A stretch of DNA of 64,000 bases, from contig NZ_JACHZG010000001.1 of NCBI RefSeq assembly GCF_014193425.1, positions 868,001 to 932,000 on the forward strand, read 5' to 3'. A program made the translations under genes and the position numbers. Below are positions 26,711 through 36,285 of the stretch, piece after piece. Below the pieces are notes generated by a model. The model was not told the origin of the DNA, ran no database searches, and saw only the letters and a program-made list of their open reading frames with translations. The first letter of the stretch is position 1, and the number at the start of each line of letters is the position of its first letter. This DNA is from Microlunatus antarcticus (GTDB lineage Bacteria; Actinomycetota; Actinomycetes; Propionibacteriales; Propionibacteriaceae).

Positions 26711-27193
26711 TCAGCCCGCCAGGGGCTGGGCGGGACGCGCTCCGGCGGGGTACGCGAGCTCCGCGTACGCGGCGTCGAGCGCCACCCCGGCGGCCCCGAG
26801 GCCCTCGATCCGGCTGACCACGTCGAGCAGCCGGGGGGAGCGCCACTCGTACGCGAGGAGGTCCATGCTCATCGCGACCACCAGCGCGTGGCTGTGGAGG
26901 GCGACGTCGAGGACGTTCCGGAGGCGTTCGTCGTCCGGGTCGACGCAGCGTTCCGGCAGCTCCTCGCGCAGCGCGAAGAACCGGCGGACGAGCGGGCCGC
27001 CCAGCGGGGCGATGGTGCCGAGATGGCCGTGCGTGCGCACGGCGACCAGCACCGCCTCGGCCCGGTCCTGCAGGATCACCGCCTCGGCGGCCACCCGGCG
27101 CAGCCGGGCCCGCTCGTCGACCGACGGCGCGGAGGGCGGCAGGTCCACGAGGACCGCCGGCCGGGCGCGCAGCCACCGGGGTGCCCAGGCCAC
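26711..27193 (-). CDS. hypothetical protein, helical
   Basis: A 160-residue, mostly helical soluble protein with Arg- and Leu-rich segments, no signal peptide and no family I recognise. The GTG at 27193 is 6 nt after TAGGCT, a good leaderless start. It ends 25 bp before the MBL gene start on the same strand, so the two may be co-transcribed. Divergent from the LLM oxidoreductase gene, with 61 bp between the two starts. Confidence 0.65.
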   Translation of the reverse strand: MAWAPRWLRARPAVLVDLPPSAPSVDERARLRRVAAEAVILQDRAEAVLVAVRTHGHLGTIAPLGGPLVRRFFALREELPERCVDPDDERLRNVLDVALHSHALVVAMSMDLLAYEWRSPRLLDVVSRIEGLGAAGVALDAAYAELAYPAGARPAQPLAG

Positions 27194-27254
27194 GACCTCA
27201 GCCTAGGTCTGGCGACCACCCCGGCGGAGGGAGCCGCGAGATAGCGTTCAGGGC

Positions 27255-28313
27255 ATGCCTGCCGAGCCTGTCGAGCCGACCCGGGACCGACCGCTGCGGC
27301 GGCTCGGCTTCCTCACCATCGGGCTCTTCGACGCCGCCGACCCCGGCCCCGGCCACACGGTGACGCTGGAGATGATCGAGCTCGGCGAGCGGCTCGGGTT
27401 CGACAGCGCGTGGCTGCGCGACCGGCACCTGCAGCACGGGATCTCCTCGCCCGTCGCCGTGCTCGCCGCCGCTTCCCAGCGCACCTCCCGGATCGACCTG
27501 GGCACAGCCGTCATCCCGTTGGCCTGGGAGAACCCGCTCCGCCTCGCCGAGGACCTCGCGACCGTCGACGTGCTGTCCGGCGGGCGGCTCAACCCGGGCG
27601 TCAGCGTCGGCCCGCCGATGGCGTGGGACGACGTCCGCGACTCCCTCTACCCGGACACGGCCGACGTCGAGGACTTCGGCTACGGCCGCGTCGAGCGGCT
27701 GCTGGCCTTCGTGTCGGGGGCGCAGGCGAGCACGTTCTCGGGGACGCGGGGCATCGAGGTGTTCTCCGACCGGGTGCAGCCGCAGTTGGCCGGGCTGCGC
27801 GAGCGCCTCTGGTACGGCGGCGCCAGCCTGCGCTCGGCCACCTGGGCGGGCGAGCACGCGATGAACCTGCTGACCAGCAGCGTGCTCAAGTGGGAGGGCG
27901 GGGAGGACGAGCCGGAGGGCGGCTACGACTTCGCCGCGCTCCAGCTCGCGCAGATCCGGGCCTTCCGCGCGGCCCACCCCGCGGGGGACGACGCCCGGGT
28001 CTCCCAGGGCCTCGTGGTCCTGCCCACGGACTCGGCGACCCCCGCGCAGCGCGAGAAGTACGAGGCGTACGCGGCCTCGCGGCTCGAGCGGACCCGGACG
28101 CCGCAGGGCCCGGCGAAGATGCTCTTCGCCCCCGACCTGGTGGGGACGTCGGAGGAGCTCGCGACCCAGCTCCGGGCCGACGTCGCGTTCCGCGAGGTGG
28201 ACGAGGTCGCGTTCGCGCTGCCGTTCACCTTCGAGCCCGAGGACTACGTCCAGATCCTCACCGACATGGCCACGCATCTGGGACCGCTGCTCGGCTGGCG
28301 CCCCGCCGCCTAG
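27255..28313 (+). CDS. LLM-class flavin-dependent oxidoreductase
   Basis: Luciferase-like monooxygenase family protein of 352 residues, using FMN or F420. Typical segments are GERLGFDSAWLRDRHL near residue 45, LGTAVIPLAWENPLRLAEDLATVDVLSGGRL, and a C-terminal VQILTDMATHLGP. The ATG at 27255 is 7 nt after TAGCGT. Its stop codon TAG forms part of the -10 of the mec gene, which starts 10 bp later. Substrate unknown. Confidence 0.88.
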   Translation: MPAEPVEPTRDRPLRRLGFLTIGLFDAADPGPGHTVTLEMIELGERLGFDSAWLRDRHLQHGISSPVAVLAAASQRTSRIDLGTAVIPLAWENPLRLAEDLATVDVLSGGRLNPGVSVGPPMAWDDVRDSLYPDTADVEDFGYGRVERLLAFVSGAQASTFSGTRGIEVFSDRVQPQLAGLRERLWYGGASLRSATWAGEHAMNLLTSSVLKWEGGEDEPEGGYDFAALQLAQIRAFRAAHPAGDDARVSQGLVVLPTDSATPAQREKYEAYAASRLERTRTPQGPAKMLFAPDLVGTSEELATQLRADVAFREVDEVAFALPFTFEPEDYVQILTDMATHLGPLLGWRPAA

Positions 28314-28323
28314 ATTTGGTCCC

Positions 28324-28770
28324 GTGCTGCGCATCGGTCAGGCCCTCGTGGACGGGATGGTCGCCCACGCCCGTGCCGACCACCCCGACGAGGCGTGCGG
28401 GGTGATCGGGGGACCCGAGGGCTCCGACACCCCGGTCCGGCTGATCCCGATGATCAACGCGGACCGCTCGCCGACCTTCTTCCGCTTCGACCCGAGCGAG
28501 CAGCTCGCGGTGGCGAAGCAGATGTGGGACGACGACGAGGAGATCGTCGTCGTCTACCACTCGCACACCGCGACCGAGGCCTACCCGTCGCGGACCGACG
28601 TCGCGTACGCGGCCGAGCCGCAGGCGCACTACGTCCTGGTCTCGACCGCCGAGTCGGGGAGGGAGCCCGGGCCCGTGTCGGTCCGGTCGTTCCGGATCCT
28701 CGACGGCGTGGTCACCGAGGAGGAGATCGAGCTCGTCGCCGACGTCGCGGACGTGCTCGACCCGGAATAG
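28324..28770 (+). CDS. mec: JAMM metallopeptidase Mec (CysO-cysteine peptidase)
   Basis: A 148-residue zinc peptidase of the Mov34/MPN family. In Mycobacterium tuberculosis Mec releases cysteine from the CysO thiocarboxylate adduct. The JAMM motif is complete: Glu 23, His 79, His 81, Ser 89 and Asp 92 (YHSHTATEAYPSRTD). The GTG start is 7 nt after TAGATT. It is the first gene of the mec-cysO-cysM group. Here it may also trim the two extra residues on CysO. Confidence 0.92.
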   Translation: MLRIGQALVDGMVAHARADHPDEACGVIGGPEGSDTPVRLIPMINADRSPTFFRFDPSEQLAVAKQMWDDDEEIVVVYHSHTATEAYPSRTDVAYAAEPQAHYVLVSTAESGREPGPVSVRSFRILDGVVTEEEIELVADVADVLDPE

Positions 28771-28841
28771 CCCCCCGGGGCGGGGCGTTCGACTCGGGGA
28801 TCTGATCGGCAAGCAGAAGCAAGTAGAAAAGGGTGCGTGCG

Positions 28842-30079
<1,238 letters not shown>

Positions 30080-30158
30080 GCCCAGGTTCAGCCCAAGAAA
30101 GGTCGCGCGCGACTGGACTCCGCCGGTGGACGACGTCGGGAGGACGCAGACTGGGTTC

Positions 30159-30602
30159 ATGAGCCAGTCATCCGTCGAACCCGTCGTCCCCAGCGGCATC
30201 CACCACCTGCGCCTGACCGTCACCGACATCGCCCGGTCGAAGGCGTTCTACACCACCCTCCTCGGGCGCGAGCCGGTGATCGACTTCTCCGACGAGTTCG
30301 GTCAGCCGGGCGTGAGCGAGGACCGCACGAAGTTCTACGGCGGCGTCGTCTTCTCCTTCGGCGACCAGGTGCTGGGGCTGCGCCCGGTGGCCGAGCCCGG
30401 CGACCGCTTCGCCTCGACCCGCGTCGGTCTGGACCACCTCGGCCTGCTCGTGGACACCCGCGCCGAGCTCGACCAGGCCGCCGAGCGGCTGAAGGAAGAC
30501 GGGGTCACGCACGGCGAGATCCAGGACATCGGGTCGATGGTCATCCTGTCGCTCCAGGACCCCGACGACATCAACCTCGAGCTCTGCTGCCCCCAGGGCT
30601 GA
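30159..30602 (+). CDS. VOC (glyoxalase/dioxygenase-fold) protein
   Basis: A 147-residue vicinal-oxygen-chelate fold protein with two beta-alpha-beta-beta-beta units. The start GIHHLRLTVTDIARSKAFYTTLLG and the end LQDPDDINLELCCP are typical. Likely metal ligands are His 16 or 17 and Glu near 141, but the reaction is unknown. The ATG at 30159 is 6 nt after CAGACT. It occupies the position between cysM and murI that in mycobacteria holds a rhomboid-family gene. Confidence 0.85.
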   Translation: MSQSSVEPVVPSGIHHLRLTVTDIARSKAFYTTLLGREPVIDFSDEFGQPGVSEDRTKFYGGVVFSFGDQVLGLRPVAEPGDRFASTRVGLDHLGLLVDTRAELDQAAERLKEDGVTHGEIQDIGSMVILSLQDPDDINLELCCPQG

Positions 30603-30638
30603 CCTGCGCGGGGCACCGCGCCACTAGGATCACCCACC

Positions 30639-31445
30639 GTGACGCCACCCGGGACCGAGGCTCCGATCGGCATCTTCGACTCGGGCTTCGGGGGGCTCAC
30701 GGTGGCCCGGGCCGTCATCGACCTGCTGCCGTACGAGGACATCGTCTACCTCGGTGACACGGCCCGGTGCCCCTACGGGGACAAGCCGATCGCGGAGGTC
30801 CGCGAGTACGCGCTCGAGTGCCTCGACCACCTCGTCGAGCAGGGCGTCAAGGCGCTCGTGATCGCCTGCAACGCGGCCAGCGCCGCCGTGCTCCGGGACG
30901 CCCGCGAGCGCTACTCCGTGCCCGTCGTCGAGGTCATCTCGCCCGCGGCTCGGCGCGCCGCCGCCGCCACCCGGAACGGTCGCGTCGGGGTCATCTGCAC
31001 CGAGGCCACGGCCACGTCGCAGGCCTACGACGACGCCTTCGCGGCGGCCCCGACGATCGACGTCACCACGGTCGCCTGCCCCCGCTTCGTGCCCTTCGTC
31101 GAGGCCGGCATCACCGGTGGTCCCGAGCTGCTCGCGGCGGCCGAGGAGTACCTGGCCCTGCTCGGCGGAGCGGCCGGCGTCGACACGCTCGTGCTCGGCT
31201 GCACGCACTACCCGCTGCTGACCGGGGTGATCTCCCTCGTCCTCGGCGACCAGGTCACGCTCGTCTCGAGCGCGGACGAGGGCGCCAAGGCCGTCTACGC
31301 CGAGCTGACGCGCCGCGGCCTGACGCACGGCGAGCCGCGGGCGAGCACCCACCGCTTCCTGACCACCGGCAACCCGGAGGCCTTCGAGCGCCTCGGGGCC
31401 CGGCTCATGAACGGCCTGGTCAGCGACGTCGAGCAGCTCTTCTGA
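30639..31445 (+). CDS. murI: glutamate racemase
   Basis: Supplies D-glutamate for peptidoglycan, 268 residues. The catalytic cysteines are Cys 77 (ACNAAS) and Cys 188 (LGCTHYPLL), and the start [14 protein letters not shown] is diagnostic. The first Cys motif is CNA rather than the more usual CNT. GTG start, 8 nt after TAGGAT. The stop shares one base with the next ATG. Confidence 0.95.
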   Translation: MTPPGTEAPIGIFDSGFGGLTVARAVIDLLPYEDIVYLGDTARCPYGDKPIAEVREYALECLDHLVEQGVKALVIACNAASAAVLRDARERYSVPVVEVISPAARRAAAATRNGRVGVICTEATATSQAYDDAFAAAPTIDVTTVACPRFVPFVEAGITGGPELLAAAEEYLALLGGAAGVDTLVLGCTHYPLLTGVISLVLGDQVTLVSSADEGAKAVYAELTRRGLTHGEPRASTHRFLTTGNPEAFERLGARLMNGLVSDVEQLF

Positions 31446-32254
31446 TGCGCCTCACGGTCGTCGGCTGCAGCGGGTCCACCTCGGGCCCCGCCTCGCCCGC
31501 CTCCTGCTACCTCGTCCAGGCCCCGTACGAGGGCCGCACCTTCAGCCTCGTGCTCGACCTCGGGCCCGGGTCGTTCGGCGCGCTCCAGCGCTACGTCGAC
31601 CCGCGCACGATCGACGCCTACACGCTCAGCCACCTGCACCCCGACCACTGCCTCGACCTGTGCGGCGCGTACGTCGCCGGCCGGTACTCCGCCACCGCGC
31701 CCTGGCCGCGCCCGCCCGTCTACGCGCCCGCCGGGGCGGGGGAGCGGCTGGCCCGCGCGTACGAGGTCGCCCCGCGCGAGGACCGTCCGGCCGAGCCCGG
31801 GACGTCGATCGCGGAGTGGTTCGACTACCGCACCTGGGCCCCGGAGCAGACCGTCGGTCCCTTCCGCGTGGCCACCGCCCGGGTCGACCACCCCGTCGAC
31901 GCGTACGCGGTCCGCCTCACCGAGACGATCAGCGGCGGGGGGTCGCTGGTCTTCTCCGGCGACACGGGCCCGTGCGACGCCCTCGTCGACCTCGCCCGCG
32001 GCGAGGACGGGGACGGGGTCGACCTGCTCCTCGTCGAGGCGGCGTTCCTGACCGGCCCCGACCTGCAGTCCGGGGTCCACCTGACCGGCGCGCAGGCGGC
32101 CGACGCCGGGCGACGGGCCGGCGTCGGGGAGGTGCTCCTGACGCACGTCCCGCCGTGGCACGAGCCCCGTCAGGTGCTGACGGAGGCGCGGCCCCACTTC
32201 CCGGGCCCGGTCTCGCTCGCCGTCACCGGCGGGGTCTGGGACGTCGGTCCCTGA
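31445..32254 (+). CDS. MBL-fold cyclic nucleotide phosphodiesterase-like protein (Rv1339-like)
   Basis: A 269-residue metallo-beta-lactamase-fold protein with an intact SHLHPDH metal motif (His 63, His 65, Asp 67, His 68). By position between murI and rph it corresponds to mycobacterial Rv1339, which has been described as a cAMP phosphodiesterase. The ATG overlaps the murI stop (TGATG). The activity here is inferred from synteny and family. Confidence 0.85.
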   Translation: MRLTVVGCSGSTSGPASPASCYLVQAPYEGRTFSLVLDLGPGSFGALQRYVDPRTIDAYTLSHLHPDHCLDLCGAYVAGRYSATAPWPRPPVYAPAGAGERLARAYEVAPREDRPAEPGTSIAEWFDYRTWAPEQTVGPFRVATARVDHPVDAYAVRLTETISGGGSLVFSGDTGPCDALVDLARGEDGDGVDLLLVEAAFLTGPDLQSGVHLTGAQAADAGRRAGVGEVLLTHVPPWHEPRQVLTEARPHFPGPVSLAVTGGVWDVGP

Positions 32255-32311
32255 CCCCGGGCCCTCGTCTGGCTGGGTTTCTGTCGGAGGCGCCGCCTAC
32301 GCTCAGGCCCC

Positions 32312-33034
32312 ATGACCACCCGCGCTGACGGCCGCCGACCCGACGAGCTCCGGGAGGTCAAGATCACCCGGGGCTGGCTCGGCCAGGCCGAGGGCTCGGT
32401 GCTGGTGGAGTTCGGCCAGACGCGCGTGCTCGTCGCGGCCAGCGTCACCCAGGGCGTGCCCCGCTGGCGCAAGGGCTCGGGGCTCGGCTGGGTCACCAGC
32501 GAGTACGCGATGCTGCCGCGGGCCACGAACACCCGCAACGACCGCGAGTCGGTCAAGGGCAAGATCGGCGGGCGCACGCACGAGATCAGCCGCCTCATCG
32601 GCCGCAGCCTGCGCGCGGTGATCGACTACCGCGCACTCGGCGAGAACACGATCGTCCTCGACTGCGACGTCCTGCAGGCCGACGGCGGCACGCGCACGGC
32701 CTCGATCACCGGTGCGTACGTCGCCCTGGCCGACGCGGTCAGCTGGCTGCGGGACCGCAACGCCCTGAACGGCGAGCCGCTCACCGGCTCCGTCGCCGCC
32801 GTCTCGGTCGGTGTGGTGGGGGAGACCCCGATGCTCGACCTCGCCTACTCCGAGGACTCGGTGGCCGAGATCGACCTCAACGTCGTCACCGACGGCACAG
32901 GCCGCTTCATCGAGGTCCAGGGCACCGCCGAGGGGCAGCCGTTCGACCGTCAGGTGCTCGACACCCTGCTCGACCTCGGCGTCGCGGGCACCGCGCGCCT
33001 CACCGAGCTGCAGCGCGCGGCGCTCGCCGGCTGA
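32312..33034 (+). CDS. rph: ribonuclease PH
   Basis: Phosphate-dependent 3'-5' exonuclease that trims tRNA 3' ends, 240 residues, the normal length. Diagnostic segments are [26 protein letters not shown] and [22 protein letters not shown]. The ATG lies 8 nt after TACGCT, so it has its own probable promoter although it sits in the murI group. rdgB follows 2 bp after its stop. Confidence 0.95.
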   Translation: MTTRADGRRPDELREVKITRGWLGQAEGSVLVEFGQTRVLVAASVTQGVPRWRKGSGLGWVTSEYAMLPRATNTRNDRESVKGKIGGRTHEISRLIGRSLRAVIDYRALGENTIVLDCDVLQADGGTRTASITGAYVALADAVSWLRDRNALNGEPLTGSVAAVSVGVVGETPMLDLAYSEDSVAEIDLNVVTDGTGRFIEVQGTAEGQPFDRQVLDTLLDLGVAGTARLTELQRAALAG

Positions 33035-33036
33035 GC

Positions 33037-33672
33037 GTGGCCCCGAACGTCGCCGGACGCACCGTCGTCCTGGCCACCAACAACGCGAAGAAGCTGGTCG
33101 AGCTGCGGCGACTGGTCGCCTCGGCGGGCGCCGACGTCACGGTGCTCGGGCTGGGCGACCTGCCGCCCTACCCCGAGCCGGCGGAGACCGAGCGCTCGTT
33201 CGTGGGCAACGCGCTGCTCAAGGCGCGCGCGTGCGTCGCGGCGACCGGCCTCCCGGCCCTGGCCGACGACTCCGGGCTGGCGGTCGACGTCCTCAACGGC
33301 ATGCCCGGGGTCCGGTCGGCCCGCTGGTCCGGCCCGGACGCGACCGACGCCAGCAACAACGCTCTGCTGCTCGCCCAGCTCGACGACGTCGACGACCCCG
33401 ACCGGACGGGACACTTCGAGGCGGCCGTCGCTCTCGTCCTGCCCGACGGCCGCGAGCGCACGACGACGGGCCGGATGGACGGCCGGCTGCTCCGGGCCCC
33501 GGTCGGTGAGAATGGGTTCGGCTACGACCCGCTCTTCGTGGCCACCGGGTACGCGGTCACCACGGCCGAGATGCCGCCGGCCGACAAGGACCGGATCAGC
33601 CACCGCGGGCAGGCGGTCCGGGCGATGGTGCCGGTGCTGCTCGACGAGCTCGCGAAGGAGGTGCAGGGATGA
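33037..33672 (+). CDS. rdgB: XTP/dITP pyrophosphatase
   Basis: House-cleaning non-canonical purine NTP pyrophosphatase of 211 residues. The start [17 protein letters not shown], the middle [13 protein letters not shown] and the end [13 protein letters not shown] match the family, including the substrate-binding SHR. GTG start 2 bp after the rph stop; its stop overlaps the thyA start by 4 nt (ATGA). Confidence 0.95.
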   Translation: MAPNVAGRTVVLATNNAKKLVELRRLVASAGADVTVLGLGDLPPYPEPAETERSFVGNALLKARACVAATGLPALADDSGLAVDVLNGMPGVRSARWSGPDATDASNNALLLAQLDDVDDPDRTGHFEAAVALVLPDGRERTTTGRMDGRLLRAPVGENGFGYDPLFVATGYAVTTAEMPPADKDRISHRGQAVRAMVPVLLDELAKEVQG

Positions 33673-34463
33673 AGACCTACCTCGACCTCGTCCGCCACGT
33701 GCTCGACCACGGCGTGGCCAAGGGCGACCGGACCGGCACCGGGACGCTGAGCACCTTCGGCTACCAGATGCGCTTCGACCTGAGCGCGGGCTTCCCGCTG
33801 CTCACGACCAAGAAGGTGCACACGCGGTCGGTCGTCGCGGAGCTGCTGTGGTTCCTGCGCGGCGAGACCAACGTCGCGTGGCTGCGCGACAACCGGGTGA
33901 CGATCTGGGACGAGTGGGCCGACGCCGACGGTGAGCTCGGGCCCGTCTACGGCTCCCAGTGGCGGTCCTGGCCCACGCCGGACGGGCGCCACGTCGACCA
34001 GATCGCCGAGGTGATCCGCGGGATCAAGGCCAACCCCGACTCGCGCCGCCACCTCGTCAGCGCCTGGAACGTCGGCCAGCTCGACGAGATGGCGCTGCCG
34101 CCCTGCCACACGATGTTCCAGTTCTACGTCGCCGACGGCGCACTGTCCTGCCAGCTCTACCAGCGCTCGGCCGACGTGTTCCTGGGCGTGCCCTTCAACA
34201 TCGCGTCGTACGCCCTGCTGACCCACCTTGTGGCGCAGGTGTGCGGGCTCGAGGTCGGCGACTTCGTGCACACGCTCGGCGACGCCCACCTCTACGTCAA
34301 CCACCTCGACCAGGCCCGGCTCCAGCTGACCCGCGAGCCCCGCCCGCTGCCGCGGCTGGTGCTCAATCCCGACGTCCACGACATCGACGGCTTCACCCTC
34401 GACGACGTCAGCATCGAGGGCTACGACCCGCACCCGGGGATCAAGGCGCCGATCGCCGTATGA
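33669..34463 (+). CDS. thyA: thymidylate synthase
   Basis: Methylates dUMP using methylene-tetrahydrofolate, 264 residues, the same length as the E. coli enzyme. The catalytic Cys is at 146 ([10 protein letters not shown]), and [17 protein letters not shown] is the folate/dUMP-binding region. The ATG overlaps the rdgB stop, and the folA gene follows after 7 bp, so the dTMP and folate recycling steps are made together. Confidence 0.96.
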   Translation: MKTYLDLVRHVLDHGVAKGDRTGTGTLSTFGYQMRFDLSAGFPLLTTKKVHTRSVVAELLWFLRGETNVAWLRDNRVTIWDEWADADGELGPVYGSQWRSWPTPDGRHVDQIAEVIRGIKANPDSRRHLVSAWNVGQLDEMALPPCHTMFQFYVADGALSCQLYQRSADVFLGVPFNIASYALLTHLVAQVCGLEVGDFVHTLGDAHLYVNHLDQARLQLTREPRPLPRLVLNPDVHDIDGFTLDDVSIEGYDPHPGIKAPIAV

Positions 34464-34470
34464 GGCGTTC

Positions 34471-35028
34471 GTGAGCACTCCCGCGCTGGTCGGGATCGCG
34501 GCGGTCGCCCGGAACGGCGTGATCGGCTCCGACGGCGACATCCCCTGGCGCATCCCGGCCGACTGGCGCCGCTTCAAGCAGCTGACGCTGGGCCACACGC
34601 TGGTCATGGGCCGCAAGACGTACGACTCCATCGGGCGGCCGCTCCCGGGCCGCACGACGATCGTCGTGACCCGAGACCGGATGTGGCGCGGCGAGGGCGT
34701 GCTGACCGCGCCGACGATCGCCTGGGCGCTGGACGAGGCCGTCGGTCGAGAGGCCGAGACCGTCTGGGTCGCGGGCGGCGGCGAGGTCTACGCCGCCACC
34801 TGGGACCGGCTCGACCGGCTCGAGCTCACCGAGGTCGCGCTCGACCCGGAGGGCTCGGTGCTGCTGCCGGCCGTCGACCCGGCGGTCTGGCGGGAGGCGG
34901 CCCGCGAGGAGCACGGGGAGGCCGACGGCACCCCGGCGTACGCCTTCGTGTCGTACGTGCGTCCCGAGGGCTGGTGGGTGCCGGAGAAGGGACTCGAACC
35001 CTCACGCCCTGCGGGCACAGGAACCTAA
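34471..35028 (+). CDS. folA: dihydrofolate reductase, 3' end inside antisense tRNA-Leu
   Basis: Reduces dihydrofolate produced by ThyA, 185 residues. Family segments are GVIGSDGDIPWRIPADW near residue 16, MGRKTYDSIGRPLPGRTTIVVTR and WVAGGGEVYAA. The fold should end near AYAFVSYVRP; the frame then continues about 20 codons into the opposite strand of tRNA-Leu and stops at a TAA made by the complement of the anticodon loop. The GTG at 34471 lies 7 bp after thyA. Confidence 0.93.
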   Translation: MSTPALVGIAAVARNGVIGSDGDIPWRIPADWRRFKQLTLGHTLVMGRKTYDSIGRPLPGRTTIVVTRDRMWRGEGVLTAPTIAWALDEAVGREAETVWVAGGGEVYAATWDRLDRLELTEVALDPEGSVLLPAVDPAVWREAAREEHGEADGTPAYAFVSYVRPEGWWVPEKGLEPSRPAGTGT

Positions 35029-35060
35029 ATCCTGCGTGTCTACCGTTCCACCACTCCGGC
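34979..35060 (-). tRNA. tRNA-Leu (anticodon TAG)
   Basis: An 82-nt class II tRNA with acceptor GCCGGAG/CTCCGGC, a long variable arm, TTCGAGTC in the T loop, and anticodon loop TTTAGGT, so the anticodon is TAG. CCA is not encoded. A TAGGCT -10 (35076-35071) lies 10 nt upstream of the mature 5' end. The 3' half overlaps the end of folA on the other strand. Confidence 0.95.
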
Positions 35061-35098
35061 TCGGACGACGAGCCTAGTGGCGCGCCGCCCGCGGGCGG

Positions 35099-35575
35099 TC
35101 AGACGCCGAGCTCGCGCTTGAGCTTGTCGACGTGGCCGGCGGCGCGCACGTTGTACTGCGCGACGGCGACGGTCCCGGCGCCCTTGGCGTCCACGTCGAC
35201 CACGAAGGTCGAGCGGATGACGCCCTCGACGAGCTTGCCGTAGAGGAGCTTCTCCCCGAAGGCGCCGTACGCGCCCAGGACGGTCCGGTCCGGGTCGGAC
35301 AGGAGCGGGAAGGCGACGGCCTGGCGCTCGCGGAACTGCGTGAGCTTGGCCTGCTCGTCGGGCGAGACGCCGAGCACGTGCAGGCCCGCGTTCCCGAGGT
35401 CGTTGATCGCGGCGGTGAAGTCGACGGCCTGCGTCGTGCAGCCCGGGGTGAGCGCCGCGGGGTAGAAGTAGACGATCACGCGCTTGCCGGCGTAGTCGGC
35501 GAGCGACACCTCGCGGCCGTCGGCGTCGGGGAGGGTGAAGGCGGGGGCGGGGTCGCCGGCGTCCAGTCGCGTCAT
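35099..35575 (-). CDS. BCP-type peroxiredoxin lacking the near resolving Cys
   Basis: Thiol peroxidase of 158 residues that reduces peroxides with thioredoxin-type donors. The peroxidatic Cys is 46 (ALTPGCTTQAVDF). In E. coli BCP the resolving Cys lies five residues later; here that position is Val 51, so the enzyme is a 1-Cys type or uses mycothiol or a partner. ATG at 35575, 7 nt after TAAGGT. It precedes tRNA-Leu on the same strand. Confidence 0.93.
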   Translation of the reverse strand: MTRLDAGDPAPAFTLPDADGREVSLADYAGKRVIVYFYPAALTPGCTTQAVDFTAAINDLGNAGLHVLGVSPDEQAKLTQFRERQAVAFPLLSDPDRTVLGAYGAFGEKLLYGKLVEGVIRSTFVVDVDAKGAGTVAVAQYNVRAAGHVDKLKRELGV

Positions 35576-35676
35576 GACCCGAACCTTAGTGACCCGGCCG
35601 CACCGACAACCACTAGGCTGCGACGCACCACCGCGGTGACGCGGTCGGTCCCACGCGCGAGCAGTCAGGAGGACAG

Positions 35677-35997
35677 GTGGCGACCCAGCCCAGCGGCCCC
35701 AGCCTCACCAGTCGGTCGAAGTCGGAGATCGAGGCCGATCTCGGCGCCAACCGGGACCGCCTCGCCGCGTCCATCTCGGAGCTGATCGACGAGGTGCACC
35801 CGAAGCGCATCAAGGAGCGCACGGTCGGGCGGATCCAGGCGGCCGTGCAGGCCCGCAAGGAGGACGCGCGCGCCTACCTGTTCAACTCCCGCGGCGACGT
35901 CCGCACCGACCACGTGGTCAAGCTCGCCTCGGTCGTCGCCGGCACCATCACCGTGGTGCTGACGCTGCGCGCGCTCCTCGCCCGTCGCCGGCGCTGA
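35677..35997 (+). CDS. DUF3618 membrane protein
   Basis: A 106-residue DUF3618 protein, common in actinobacteria. The domain SEIEADLGANRDRLAASISELIDE lies at about 16-40, and one hydrophobic helix near the C-terminus (about 81-99) ends in LLARRRR. Function unknown, probably membrane-anchored with a cytoplasmic coiled helix. The GTG at 35677 is preceded by GGAGG at 4 nt. The last bases are part of a 17-bp direct repeat. Confidence 0.85.
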   Translation: MATQPSGPSLTSRSKSEIEADLGANRDRLAASISELIDEVHPKRIKERTVGRIQAAVQARKEDARAYLFNSRGDVRTDHVVKLASVVAGTITVVLTLRALLARRRR

Positions 35998-36026
35998 CGT
36001 CTGGGCTGTTCGCCGGCGCTGACGTC
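35985..36026 (+). repeat. 17-bp direct repeat at DUF3618 3' end
   Basis: TCGCCGGCGCTGACGTC occurs at 35985-36001, covering the last codons and stop of the DUF3618 gene, and again at 36010-36026, a 25-bp tandem step. The second copy is outside the gene. Confidence 0.8.
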
Positions 36027-36169
36027 CGGCCCGTCGTCCGGGCTCTTCTGCGCGATTCGTCGCTAAAAGGATTAAGTAGTGCGGCGACGTCGGCGGACCG
36101 CAGATAGTTTCTGATCCGGCCTGGTTCCGGGTCTTCCTTCGGGCCCGTTCGCCGTGTTACGGGTTCCAT

Positions 36170-36190
36170 AACGATCTTGACGAAATCGTT
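36170..36190 (+). promoter_or_regulatory. dyad overlapping a -35 box before third sugar importer
   Basis: AACGAT-N9-ATCGTT (36170-36175 and 36185-36190) encloses TTGACG (36177-36182), which looks like a -35 element. A TAGTGT -10 candidate lies at 36223-36228, although the spacing to TTGACG is too long, so the exact promoter is uncertain. A repressor bound here would block the importer operon. The rest of the 288-bp gap (35998-36285) holds the direct repeat and an AT-rich patch near 36063-36079, but no gene. Confidence 0.5.
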
Positions 36191-36285
36191 GTACGGCTTG
36201 TGCTGGTGTGATGCAGAGCCCCTAGTGTGGCTCGACAGCACACCACCCGATACGGGTGCGTTCTCAACAATGAAGTGAGGCCTGT

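Noticed and set aside
34979-35060. tRNA-Leu as an integration site of a mobile element
   Set aside because: No integrase and no repeated tRNA 3' end is seen nearby; flanking genes are conserved housekeeping genes.
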